The position numbers and the translations under genes are program-made. The notes below the pieces were generated by a model that was given only the letters and a program-made list of their open reading frames with translations, was not told the DNA's origin and did not search any database. A DNA stretch of 20,334 nt from Synergistaceae bacterium (GTDB lineage Bacteria > Synergistota > Synergistia > Synergistales > Aminobacteriaceae), in NCBI GenBank assembly GCA_031289165.1, contig JAITPZ010000164.1, positions 1 to 20,334 on the forward strand. Direction: 5' to 3'. Positions 1-6,833 of this stretch are shown here, in pieces; the stretch's first letter is position 1, and each line of letters starts with the position of its first letter.

Positions 1-93
1 TCCCGTACTCCGCGTTCAAATTTGCTTCGCCGTTATCGCCGCTCGTCAATCCTCATTGCCCCTTTACGTCGTCGTTCTGTCGAATCCCTGTCG

Positions 94-121
94 CCGTGCG
101 CAAAAGAGTCCGCACGGACTC
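94..121 (+). other. Two overlapping, mutually exclusive hairpins
   Basis: Stem A pairs CCGTGCG (94-100) with CGCACGG (111-117). Stem B pairs GAGTCC (106-111) with GGACTC (116-121) around a GCAC loop. Both stems are perfect and share bases 111 and 116-117, so only one can form at a time. This is the geometry of an attenuator or RNA switch, but no long T-run follows and no gene starts close downstream. The pairing is directly visible; any function is speculative. Confidence 0.35.
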
Positions 122-255
122 GGTCGATTTTACAATCTCACGGTCTCCGTTTCCCGGGTGTTTCGCGCCGGAAATTTACGGATTGCCAAGTTTCAAACGA
201 CTCTCCCGTTCCCTCCGGCTCGTTGTTTGTTAAACAAAGCGCCAAAACGAGTGAT

Positions 256-279
256 AAAAAACGGCTGCTTCGGGAGCCG
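256..279 (-). terminator. Possible intrinsic terminator, minus strand
   Basis: CGGCT (262-266) pairs with AGCCG (275-279), with a UUCG-like apex when read on the + strand. On the minus strand the hairpin is followed directly by six T (261 down to 256), the usual form of an intrinsic terminator. No minus-strand gene is visible immediately to the right, so it may be residual or may act weakly in + direction, where only CTCTCTTT follows. Confidence 0.35.
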
Positions 280-411
280 CTCTCTTTGTGGAGATAATTT
301 TGAGCGTGAGTGAAAGCAATTCAGCAAATCCTCCACCTCTGCGCCCGGTGTTCGTAAGAGGCGAACTCAAATGACACCTTGCCGATTTCCACGTACACAG
401 CTAAACTTGTA

Positions 412-441
412 TTTAATACGCTGACAGAGGAATGTATTAAA
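412..441. repeat. 8-bp inverted repeat upstream of small membrane gene
   Basis: TTTAATAC (412-419) and GTATTAAA (434-441) are exact reverse complements separated by 14 bp. The pair is AT-rich within GC-rich DNA and lies about 60 bp before the ATG at 497. It could be a regulator-binding site or overlap a promoter for that gene. I could not fit a convincing -35/-10 pair with normal spacing. Confidence 0.35.
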
Positions 442-496
442 AAATGACGGGACGGACATGGTGAATGCAACGTAGGACGCTGGGAATGAATACATC

Positions 497-820
497 ATGT
501 TTTATTTGCTGATGACTGTGGCCTGTGCCTCCTGGGTCACGCTTTTTTTCCTGTTCATTCGGTATCAGGACCAGGGCAGGGAAGGCGAAAAAATTCGGAA
601 GGAAGCGGAATACGTGAGTGGCCTGCAGATGCGGGCCATCAATCAGCTGCGGGAAGAGAACGGGCAACTGCAGGAAAAGAGCCAAAGGGTGCAGATGGCC
701 GCACACGACTGCGTGCAGCAGGCGAAGGCGGCTATGGAGGACCTGCGAGCCAAAAAAGAGGCGCTGGAGACGGAGCTTCTGGAGCTGCGGACAAAAAAAC
801 CGGCCCCCCGTAAGGAGTGA
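497..820 (+). CDS. Small membrane-anchored coiled-coil protein, unknown function
   Basis: A 107-residue protein I do not recognise as a named family. Residues about 3-21 form one hydrophobic segment (a membrane anchor or uncleaved signal anchor). From about residue 28 to 100 the chain is charged and rich in Glu, Gln, Lys, Ala and Leu, typical of a coiled coil, and it ends in a basic Pro-rich tail. This single-helix-plus-coiled-coil form resembles small division- or envelope-associated proteins, but no specific homology is claimed. The ribosome binding site before the ATG is weak (a GGGA at 482-485). The gene precedes mfd by 293 bp, and mfd appears to have its own promoter, so the two need not be cotranscribed. 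Amino-acid make-up supports a real gene; the function is unknown. Confidence 0.6.
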   Translation: MFYLLMTVACASWVTLFFLFIRYQDQGREGEKIRKEAEYVSGLQMRAINQLREENGQLQEKSQRVQMAAHDCVQQAKAAMEDLRAKKEALETELLELRTKKPAPRKE

Positions 821-878
821 GCGGCATGAAGGTCGTATCCGGAGCGGTTCACAGAACGTAGGCATATCAAAGAATACT

Positions 879-892
879 GAACAGGCCTGTTC
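879..892. promoter_or_regulatory. 14-bp perfect palindrome upstream of mfd
   Basis: GAACAGGCCTGTTC is a perfect palindrome in the gap between the small membrane gene and mfd. Its GAAC/GTTC arms recall Gram-positive LexA boxes, but those have four bases between the arms and this has six. It lies about 160 bp upstream of the proposed mfd -10, which is far for a repressor site. An operator role is possible but unproven. Confidence 0.3.
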
Positions 893-1050
893 CCGATATC
901 ACTCTCGTAAATCCAACAGATTTCGTGCGTATATGCCTGATGATCACGAATACCGCTCTTAAAGACGAAGGTATGCGAATTTTGACGGAAATCCCTGGAA
1001 GGCGTTCGATATCGCCCCCATCCAGGTTCTCTTTTTCTTTCCATGTAATG

Positions 1051-1059
1051 TGGTATAGA
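1051..1059 (+). promoter_or_regulatory. Extended -10 promoter candidate for mfd
   Basis: TGGTATAGA fits an extended -10 (TG-n-TATAGA). It lies 55 bp before the proposed GTG start of mfd, in a locally AT-rich pocket. The T-rich upstream sequence gives only a poor -35, which is tolerated with an extended -10. Together with the strong ribosome binding site downstream, it supports starting mfd at 1114 and not within the open frame that extends up to 925. Confidence 0.4.
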
Positions 1060-1113
1060 ATTTCCACGCGGGTATTTATAAATCGCGGCGGACGTCGCGG
1101 GGAGGAAACGTGC

Positions 1114-4100
1114 GTGGGGAAGAGTGCGAGAGTGCGGGTAGGGCGCCTCAGCGAGGTCGACGGCGAGCTGTGGGGCAGGGGAGGAACGGTTCATGACCGG
1201 GCGGGCGGCGCGGCGTTCGCGTGGGCGTGCGGGGATGCTCTTTCGGGGGGGCCTCTGCTGGTGCTGTTGCCTGACGGGCGCCAGGCGGCGGAGTTTGCGG
1301 CGGACCGACAGGCCCTCTTTCCCGATGTGCCCGTTCATCTTTTGAACGAGCTTCCCCTGACCGCACGGACGATCGGCAGTCGGCCCCTGTTGTTGCAGCG
1401 CGGCGAGATGATCGGGCGCTGGGTCCGCGAGGGGGGCGTTCTGGTCTCCACTCCCGGCGCGGCCATGACGCCCTGCCTTCTGGGCGACGGGGAGTTCGAG
1501 CTCAAACGGGGCGAGGATTACGCCCGCGACCGTCTGGTCTCCTGGCTGGAACGCAGCGGCTATCAGCGATCGGACCTCGTGTGGTCGCCGGGGCAGTACA
1601 TCCTCCGGGGGTTCATCATGGACGTTTTCGACCCCGTCCACGCGCTGCCCCTGCGGTTCGAGTTTTTCGACGAGACATTGGAGCGCATCCGGGCCTTTCA
1701 CCCCGGATCCCAGAAGAGCGTCGCCGACCTCGAGGAAATCGAACTGCACAGCGTCACGACCGCCAAAAACGCGACCCTCCTCACGATGCTGCCGCCGAAA
1801 GCGCGTATCGTGCTTTATGATCCCCAGAAAATCGAAAACCAGGCGACGTCCTACCACTGGCTGTGGGACGAGCTTCGCGGCGAGGTGCAGGTGGACGCCA
1901 TTCCGCGATGGGACGAGATTTTCGCGGCTCTGGCGCGTTTCCCGCGGCTGCGCGTAACGCGCGCCGTCGAGATGACCGAGGCGGAGCTCGACATCGACGA
2001 CTGTCCTCCGTTTCGGGGGGAGCTGACCGCGGTGCTGCGGCTCTGCGAGGATTTGCACGAGCGGGGTTATCGAATTCGGGTGACCACCTCCAACCCCCGT
2101 TTTCTGGACCGGGAGGGCGGCCCCTTCTCGGTCATGCCTTTCGTTGAGACCTGTTCCGGTCAGCTTTCCTCGGGGTTCGTCGATCACACGTCGAAGGAGG
2201 CGTTCATCTCCGATCGCGAGCTTTCGGGCATCACGGCCGGACCGGCGCCGACCTCGTGGCGCGTTCCGACGGAGTGGCGGGACCGCCTGACGAACGGGCA
2301 GCTCGTCGTTCACGAGGACTACGGCGTCGCGGTGTTCCGCGGAATCGAGGAGATCGTCACGGGCGGGGAGACGCTCGACGCCATCACCCTGGAGTTCGCG
2401 GAAAACAAGCGCCTGCTCGTCCCCGTGCTGCAATTTTCCAAACTGACGGCGCTGGCGGAGCACGAGGGCGACGAGGTGCAGCTCGACACCCTGAAGGGTA
2501 CGCGGTGGCGCAAATCGGTCGAGAAGGACCGTGAACGCGCGAAGGAAGAGGCCCGCATCCTGATGGAGATGTACGCGCGCCGTGAGCTGGAGCGCCGCCA
2601 GCCCCTGAAAAGCCTCGCGGCGGAGGGGATGGACGGGCTGTATCGGGACTTCGTCGCGGCCTTTCCCCACATCGAGACGGCGGACCAGATCAAGGCGGTG
2701 GGGGACATCATGGAGGACCTGGACCAGCCCTTTCCGATGGACCGGCTGCTCGTCGGCGACGTCGGCTTCGGCAAGACGGAAGTCGCCATGCGCGCGGCCT
2801 TTCGCACGGTGGCCGCGGGGCGGCAGGTCTGCATCCTCGTCCCCACGACCATTCTGGCGCAGCAGCACTACACGACCTTCAACGCGCGCCTGTCGGGTTT
2901 TTCCGTCAAAACGGGCCTCCTTTCCCGCTTCGTGAAGAAGAGCGGCGCGGCGAAGGTGCTGGAGGACGCGATGAGCGGCGCGGTCGATATCGTGATCGGC
3001 ACGCACAGGCTGCTGCAGAAGGGGATCGGATTTCGCGACCTCGGCCTGCTGGTGATCGACGAGGAACATCGCTTCGGCGTCATGCACAAGGAGGCACTGA
3101 AGCGCGTCTACGGTGCGGTCGATATCCTGAGCCTCTCGGCCACGCCGATACCGCGGACACTCGCCATGTCCCTGCGGGGGCTGCGCAGCATCTCGGTGCT
3201 CTCCACCCCTCCGAACGACCGCCTGCCCGTGACGACCTACGCGGGGCCGTGGCAGACCTCTCTGGCCCGCCGGGCCATCGCCCACGAGCTGTCGCGCGGC
3301 GGACAGGCGTACTTCGTGACGAACCGAATCTTCCGCATGGAGCGTCAGATGACGATGCTGTCCGCTTTTTTCCCCGACGCGCGGATCCGAACAGCGCACG
3401 GGCAGATGCCGGAGCAGGAACTGGAGCACACCATGATGGATTTTTACGACCGGAAGATCGACATTCTGCTCTGCACCACGATCATCGAGAGCGGGCTGGA
3501 CGTCGAGGGCGCGAACACCATTGTCGTGGACGACGCGCACGAGCTGGGTCTGGCGCAGATGTACCAGCTTCGGGGGCGCGTGGGGCGCAGAGGCGAAAAC
3601 GCCTTCGCCTACTTCTTTTACCCCGACGGGGAGGAGCTGCGAAAGGAGACGGCCGACCGTCTGGAGGCGATCTCCAGCCTGACGGGCCTGGGGTCGGGCT
3701 ACTCGCTGGCGCGGCGCGACCTTGAGATCCGGGGGTCGGGCGAGATCGGCGGCACCAGCCAGCACGGCAACGCCAAAACGGGCGGCTTTCACTTCTTCTA
3801 TCGTATGCTGGAGCAGGAGATCTCGAAGCTGCGCGGTAAGGAACAGAAGCAGACCGAGCTTTCGTTCGACCAGGGCGGGGCCATTCCGGCGTTCTACATC
3901 CCGCAGGACGGTGTGCGCGTGACGGTCTACCGACGCCTGCTGAAGGCCGTCGACCTGAATGAGATCGTGGGGCTTCGAAGGGAAATGGAGGATCGCTTCG
4001 GCCCGCTGCCGGAGCCGGTGCGTCTGCTGACCGACCTGACCGCGATCCGCAGCTGCGGAGGGGCCGCGGGACTGCGCGGCGTGTCGGTCACGCGGCACGA

Positions 4101-4260
4101 GACGAAGGTGAAGGGAGACCTGCAGGAGCTCGCTCCCTTCCTGAAGGGCAGGCGCGGCTGGACCCTTCTCGGCGGAAGCGCGCTCGGCCCCGGCGGAGCG
4201 GCAGGCGCGCGCGCCCTGGCCGAAGCGATGGAAATGTCGTTGAAAGAGCATTTAAATTAA
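1114..4260 (+). CDS. mfd: Transcription-repair coupling factor Mfd
   Basis: Mfd is a DNA translocase that removes RNA polymerase stalled at lesions and recruits UvrA. The 1048-residue product starts with a diverged UvrB-like region. An RNA-polymerase-interaction (CarD-like) domain begins near residue 387, with the pattern GQLVVHEDYGVAVFRGI. The translocase core has Walker A GDVGFGKT at about 548-555, the motif II box DEEH at about 649-652, motif III SATPIPRT, and the RecG-like segment with TTIIESGLDV and QLRGRVGR. A C-terminal TRCF domain follows. The frame is open back to 925, but GTG at 1114 is preferred because GGGGAGG lies 8 nt upstream and a promoter sits at 1051; residues encoded before it look non-coding. 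The protein is about 100 residues shorter than E. coli Mfd, mostly at the N-terminal side. The family call is very secure; the exact start is less so. Confidence 0.95.
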   Translation: MGKSARVRVGRLSEVDGELWGRGGTVHDRAGGAAFAWACGDALSGGPLLVLLPDGRQAAEFAADRQALFPDVPVHLLNELPLTARTIGSRPLLLQRGEMIGRWVREGGVLVSTPGAAMTPCLLGDGEFELKRGEDYARDRLVSWLERSGYQRSDLVWSPGQYILRGFIMDVFDPVHALPLRFEFFDETLERIRAFHPGSQKSVADLEEIELHSVTTAKNATLLTMLPPKARIVLYDPQKIENQATSYHWLWDELRGEVQVDAIPRWDEIFAALARFPRLRVTRAVEMTEAELDIDDCPPFRGELTAVLRLCEDLHERGYRIRVTTSNPRFLDREGGPFSVMPFVETCSGQLSSGFVDHTSKEAFISDRELSGITAGPAPTSWRVPTEWRDRLTNGQLVVHEDYGVAVFRGIEEIVTGGETLDAITLEFAENKRLLVPVLQFSKLTALAEHEGDEVQLDTLKGTRWRKSVEKDRERAKEEARILMEMYARRELERRQPLKSLAAEGMDGLYRDFVAAFPHIETADQIKAVGDIMEDLDQPFPMDRLLVGDVGFGKTEVAMRAAFRTVAAGRQVCILVPTTILAQQHYTTFNARLSGFSVKTGLLSRFVKKSGAAKVLEDAMSGAVDIVIGTHRLLQKGIGFRDLGLLVIDEEHRFGVMHKEALKRVYGAVDILSLSATPIPRTLAMSLRGLRSISVLSTPPNDRLPVTTYAGPWQTSLARRAIAHELSRGGQAYFVTNRIFRMERQMTMLSAFFPDARIRTAHGQMPEQELEHTMMDFYDRKIDILLCTTIIESGLDVEGANTIVVDDAHELGLAQMYQLRGRVGRRGENAFAYFFYPDGEELRKETADRLEAISSLTGLGSGYSLARRDLEIRGSGEIGGTSQHGNAKTGGFHFFYRMLEQEISKLRGKEQKQTELSFDQGGAIPAFYIPQDGVRVTVYRRLLKAVDLNEIVGLRREMEDRFGPLPEPVRLLTDLTAIRSCGGAAGLRGVSVTRHETKVKGDLQELAPFLKGRRGWTLLGGSALGPGGAAGARALAEAMEMSLKEHLN

Positions 4261-4267
4261 AAAATTT

Positions 4268-4340
4268 TTAATAACGGGATCAAAGGGTCCACGACCCTTT
4301 GCGAGGTTTTTGGCGAGGGGACAGAGCCCCAGGTTATTTA
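4268..4340. repeat. Intergenic hairpin repeat, copy A
   Basis: The element fills the gap between mfd and the racemase gene. AAAGGGTC (4282-4289) and GACCCTTT (4293-4300) form a perfect 8-bp stem around CAC, and GGGG (4317-4320) can pair with CCCC (4327-4330). Copy B after gcvT (13672-13752) shares the GGGTCCACGACCC core, TTGC-type linker, AGGTTT, GAGCCC and a final GGTTATTT. Outer stem bases differ between copies while pairing is kept (one G-U in copy B), which suggests selection on RNA or cruciform structure. It may act as a weak terminator or mRNA stabiliser. Confidence 0.6.
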
Positions 4341-4353
4341 AAGGAGGTCGGTT

Positions 4354-5457
4354 ATGGGTCGATACCCCAGGATTGTTTTATGCCCCGACCGCATACGCGA
4401 GAACGCGTCGAAGGTGGTCGAGCTTTGCCGGAGGGCGAACGTCGAGGTCGCGGCCGTGCCCAAGGGGGTGCTGGCCGAGCCTCGCACGGCGCGGGCGATG
4501 ATCGAGGGGGGCTGCGCGTCCTTCGCGGACAGCCGCCTCCGGAACCTGAAGCTGCTGAGAAGGGAGTTTCCCTCCGTCCCCCGCGCGCTGCTCCGTATTC
4601 CCATGAAAAGCGAGCTGGAGGACGTCGTCCGGTGCGCCGACTGCTCTCTGGTCTCCATGACGGAGAGCATTGAGGCTCTGGAAGCGGAGTGCCGCCTGGC
4701 GAAGGCGACGCACGAGGCGCTGCTGATGTTCGACCTCGGCGATCGCCGCGAGGGGATCCTGGAGGAGGAACTGGACGCCTTCGTTTCGACGCTGAGGGGC
4801 TGTTCCCGTCTGAGACTCCGGGGCGTGGGCGTCAACTTCGGGTGTTTTTCCGGCGTGCTGCCCGGGGTGTCCGCGCTGGAGCGGCTGTGCGCCGCCCGCG
4901 AAGCGCTGGAGAGCGCTCTGGGTTACGACGTTCCCGTCTGCTCCGGGGGCTCGACGTCCTCGCTGATGCTGATCGAGCGCGGCGAGCTTCCGGCGGGCGT
5001 CAACCAGCTGCGCGTCGGGGAGGCGATTCTGCTGGGGCGGGACGTCGCCTGGCGGCGGGATATTCCCTGGCTGCGTCAGGACACGGCGGTTCTGGAGGCG
5101 GAGGTCGTGGAAGTTCGGGTCCGGCCTACCCTTCCCGAGGGGGAGACGGGGGCGGACGCCTTCGGCAACGTCCACACGTTCGAGGATCGGGGCAGACGCC
5201 TCAGGGCCATCGTGGCCGTGGGGCGGCAGGACGTCCCGCCCGAGGGGCTGATTCCCTGCGACCGGGGCGTGACGGTGCTGGGAGCCTCCAGCGACCACAT
5301 GCTGTTGGACGTCGAGGAGATGGATTCCCCGCCGCGGTGGGGCGACGTTTTGCGTTTTTTCCCGGGCTACTCCGCCCTGCTGGGCCTCATGACCTCGCCT
5401 TATGTTTTTAAGGACTTCGTTCATTTCTCCCCGTCTGCGTCCTACGAGGGTGAATGA
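4354..5457 (+). CDS. orr: Ornithine racemase-like PLP enzyme (alanine racemase family)
   Basis: The 367-residue product is a fold-type III PLP enzyme of the alanine/ornithine racemase group. Orr interconverts L- and D-ornithine, feeding D-ornithine to ornithine 4,5-aminomutase in amino-acid-fermenting anaerobes. Lys37 in AAVPKGVLAE is at the PLP-lysine position. Further family signatures are FADSRLRNLKLL, RIPMKSELEDVV, DLGDRREG, GVNFGCFSGV, CSGGSTSS, QLRVGEAILLGR, DAFGN (268-272) and LGASSDHMLLDV. These follow the pattern I recall for clostridial ornithine racemase better than that of biosynthetic Alr. AAAGGAGG at 4340-4347 lies 6 nt before the ATG. No aminomutase genes are in the window, so substrate assignment rests on similarity. 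The alternative is a broad-specificity amino-acid racemase. Confidence 0.82.
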   Translation: MGRYPRIVLCPDRIRENASKVVELCRRANVEVAAVPKGVLAEPRTARAMIEGGCASFADSRLRNLKLLRREFPSVPRALLRIPMKSELEDVVRCADCSLVSMTESIEALEAECRLAKATHEALLMFDLGDRREGILEEELDAFVSTLRGCSRLRLRGVGVNFGCFSGVLPGVSALERLCAAREALESALGYDVPVCSGGSTSSLMLIERGELPAGVNQLRVGEAILLGRDVAWRRDIPWLRQDTAVLEAEVVEVRVRPTLPEGETGADAFGNVHTFEDRGRRLRAIVAVGRQDVPPEGLIPCDRGVTVLGASSDHMLLDVEEMDSPPRWGDVLRFFPGYSALLGLMTSPYVFKDFVHFSPSASYEGE

Positions 5458-5542
5458 CGCCCCCGCGACGCGAGCGCATTGCCAGGGCCGGGAAAATGAA
5501 TTTACGCTGTATCCGGGGCGCGTTTCGGGTTAGAATGGTCCA

Positions 5543-6709
5543 ATGTCGCAGATTTCGAATACGACTTTCGAAACGGAGGGGATGTCGATTCACACTCCTG
5601 CAGAGCAAAGCGTTGTGGAACATATCAAGGGTTGGATCGTGCCGTTTATCCTGCTCTTTCTCGTTCTTGCATTTCTTTCCGGCAGGACGCTCCTTCCGCT
5701 TCTCTCGCCTCTGACCTGGGCGATGCTTCTGGCGTTCATTTCCTGTCCCGTCTACAACGGCTTTCTGAATACGTTCGGGCTTCAGCGCCGCAATCTGGCC
5801 GCCTTTCTGACCACGCTCCTGGTGGTTTTGCTGCTGATCGCTCCCGCCATCGCGGCGGGCATCCTCGCGTCCCGCGAGGTGATCAGCCTCTTCGGTCGCT
5901 TTGCGGACGTACTCGGCAGCATCGACGCCTCGAAGGGGCTGAGGCTCAACCTGGAGGCTCTTTTGCCCGAGGTGGTCGTCAGGGAGCTGCTGCCGATGTT
6001 CGAAAGATACCCCATCCTGAGAGACGGGACGCAACAGCTTCTGAGCTGGATGACCACCACGGCGATTCGGCTTTCTCAGGGATTTTTGGGCAACATCGCC
6101 ACGCTGGTGTATCATCAGACCATTATCTTCATCGCGTTTTACTTCATTCTGCGGGACGGACACCTTCTTTTGGGGTACTTCGGGGATATCATCCCCCTGA
6201 TGAAGGACGAACGGGAGGAGTTCATACGCCGCGCCGACGTCGTGCTGCGCGCCGTCGTCTTCGGGGTCATCGTGACGGCCGGTTTTCAGGGCGTTCTGGG
6301 GGCCATCGGATGGTGGTTCGTGGGGTTGCCCGGGCCGCTTCTGGCGGGTCTGATCATGGCGCTCCTCGCGATGATTCCCTTCGTGGGGACCCCGACGGTC
6401 TGGATTCCGGGGGCCGTCTACCTTTTCCTGATGGGAGACGTGAAGGGCTGCACTATTCTGGTTTTGTGGGGGCTGTGCGTCGTCAGCACCGTTGACAATT
6501 TCCTGCGCCCCTTCTTCATATCGGAAAAAGCCGGCATGAGTACGCTCCTGATCTTTCTGGGCGCGTTCGGCGGACTGGCGGCGTGGGGATTTATCGGACT
6601 ATTCGTCGGGCCGCTCATTTTGAGCCTTTTCGTGTTTTTCCTGGACAGCTACCGCAGGGCGTGGAGAATTTATCGGGAAGAGGAACCCTCCGCCGAAGCA
6701 GAAAAATGA
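5543..6709 (+). CDS. AI-2E/PerM-family membrane transport protein
   Basis: The 388-residue product is an integral inner-membrane protein of the AI-2 exporter/PerM (UPF0118) family. Hydrophobic helices appear in pairs near residues 30-75 and 85-115, followed by a soluble amphipathic stretch (about 115-185). A cluster of further helices extends to the C-terminus, with the family-typical MIPFVGTPTVWIPGA, TVDNFLRPFFIS and FGGLAAWGFIGLFVGP segments. Substrates of family members vary (AI-2, Na+/H+ exchange, others), so no specific substrate is assigned. The start is uncertain. ATG 5543 has no clear ribosome binding site; ATG 5582 has GGAGG only 2 nt away and would give 375 residues. A TAGAAT at 5531-5536 could be a -10, favouring the later start. 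The gene lies 85 bp after the racemase gene. Confidence 0.85.
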   Translation: MSQISNTTFETEGMSIHTPAEQSVVEHIKGWIVPFILLFLVLAFLSGRTLLPLLSPLTWAMLLAFISCPVYNGFLNTFGLQRRNLAAFLTTLLVVLLLIAPAIAAGILASREVISLFGRFADVLGSIDASKGLRLNLEALLPEVVVRELLPMFERYPILRDGTQQLLSWMTTTAIRLSQGFLGNIATLVYHQTIIFIAFYFILRDGHLLLGYFGDIIPLMKDEREEFIRRADVVLRAVVFGVIVTAGFQGVLGAIGWWFVGLPGPLLAGLIMALLAMIPFVGTPTVWIPGAVYLFLMGDVKGCTILVLWGLCVVSTVDNFLRPFFISEKAGMSTLLIFLGAFGGLAAWGFIGLFVGPLILSLFVFFLDSYRRAWRIYREEEPSAEAEK

Positions 6710-6717
6710 ATCGCAGT

Positions 6718-6769
6718 CGACGGCGGATATATACAAACCGGGGACTCTGCCGTCGGGTGGCGTTTTTCT
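6718..6769 (+). terminator. Possible terminator after AI-2E-family gene
   Basis: CGACGGC (6718-6724) pairs perfectly with GCCGTCG (6749-6755) around a 24-nt loop. TTTTTCTT follows at 6763-6770, seven bases beyond the stem. The long loop and the offset T-run make it weaker than a textbook terminator, but its place between two genes, directly before the hppA promoter, supports the role. Confidence 0.45.
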
Positions 6770-6790
6770 TCCGGTATTTTAAGCTATAAT
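6763..6790 (+). promoter_or_regulatory. Promoter candidate for hppA
   Basis: A consensus -10 TATAAT is at 6785-6790, about 44 bp before the GTG start. The best -35 is a poor TTTTTC at 6763-6768 (16-bp spacer), which overlaps the T-run of the preceding terminator. Transcription would start near 6797, leaving a leader of roughly 37 nt. Confidence 0.45.
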
Positions 6791-6833
6791 CAGCTTTATA
6801 AATGCAAAAATTTTGCGAAGGAGGTTTGCAGAG

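Larger units (their letters stand above)
1..496. other. Intergenic region, no convincing gene
   Basis: No reading frame here has recognisable protein character, a good ribosome binding site or a familiar motif. The two short open frames at 22-297 and 56-313 overlap in different frames and are Arg/Ser/Pro-rich, as expected of non-coding GC-rich DNA. The stretch contains inverted repeats at 94-121, 262-279 and 412-441, listed separately. I see no tRNA, rRNA, tmRNA or RNase P signature on either strand. It may be the 3' flank of a gene outside the window. Confidence 0.6.

Noticed and set aside
22..313. Two overlapping short ORFs at the left edge
   Set aside because: They lack ribosome binding sites, are low-complexity Arg/Ser-rich and overlap in different frames, so there is no support for coding.
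879..892. Canonical LexA/SOS box
   Set aside because: Arms match GAAC/GTTC but spacing is six, where the Gram-positive box has four, so it is listed only as a palindrome.
643..4251. A 1202-codon open frame on the minus strand, opposite mfd (similar long antisense frames lie opposite hppA, dnaG, gcvPA, gcvPB and lpd)
   Set aside because: The + strand genes have clear family motifs along their whole length. Long antisense frames are expected in GC-rich genes, and their translations are Arg/His/Pro-rich with no recognisable domain.
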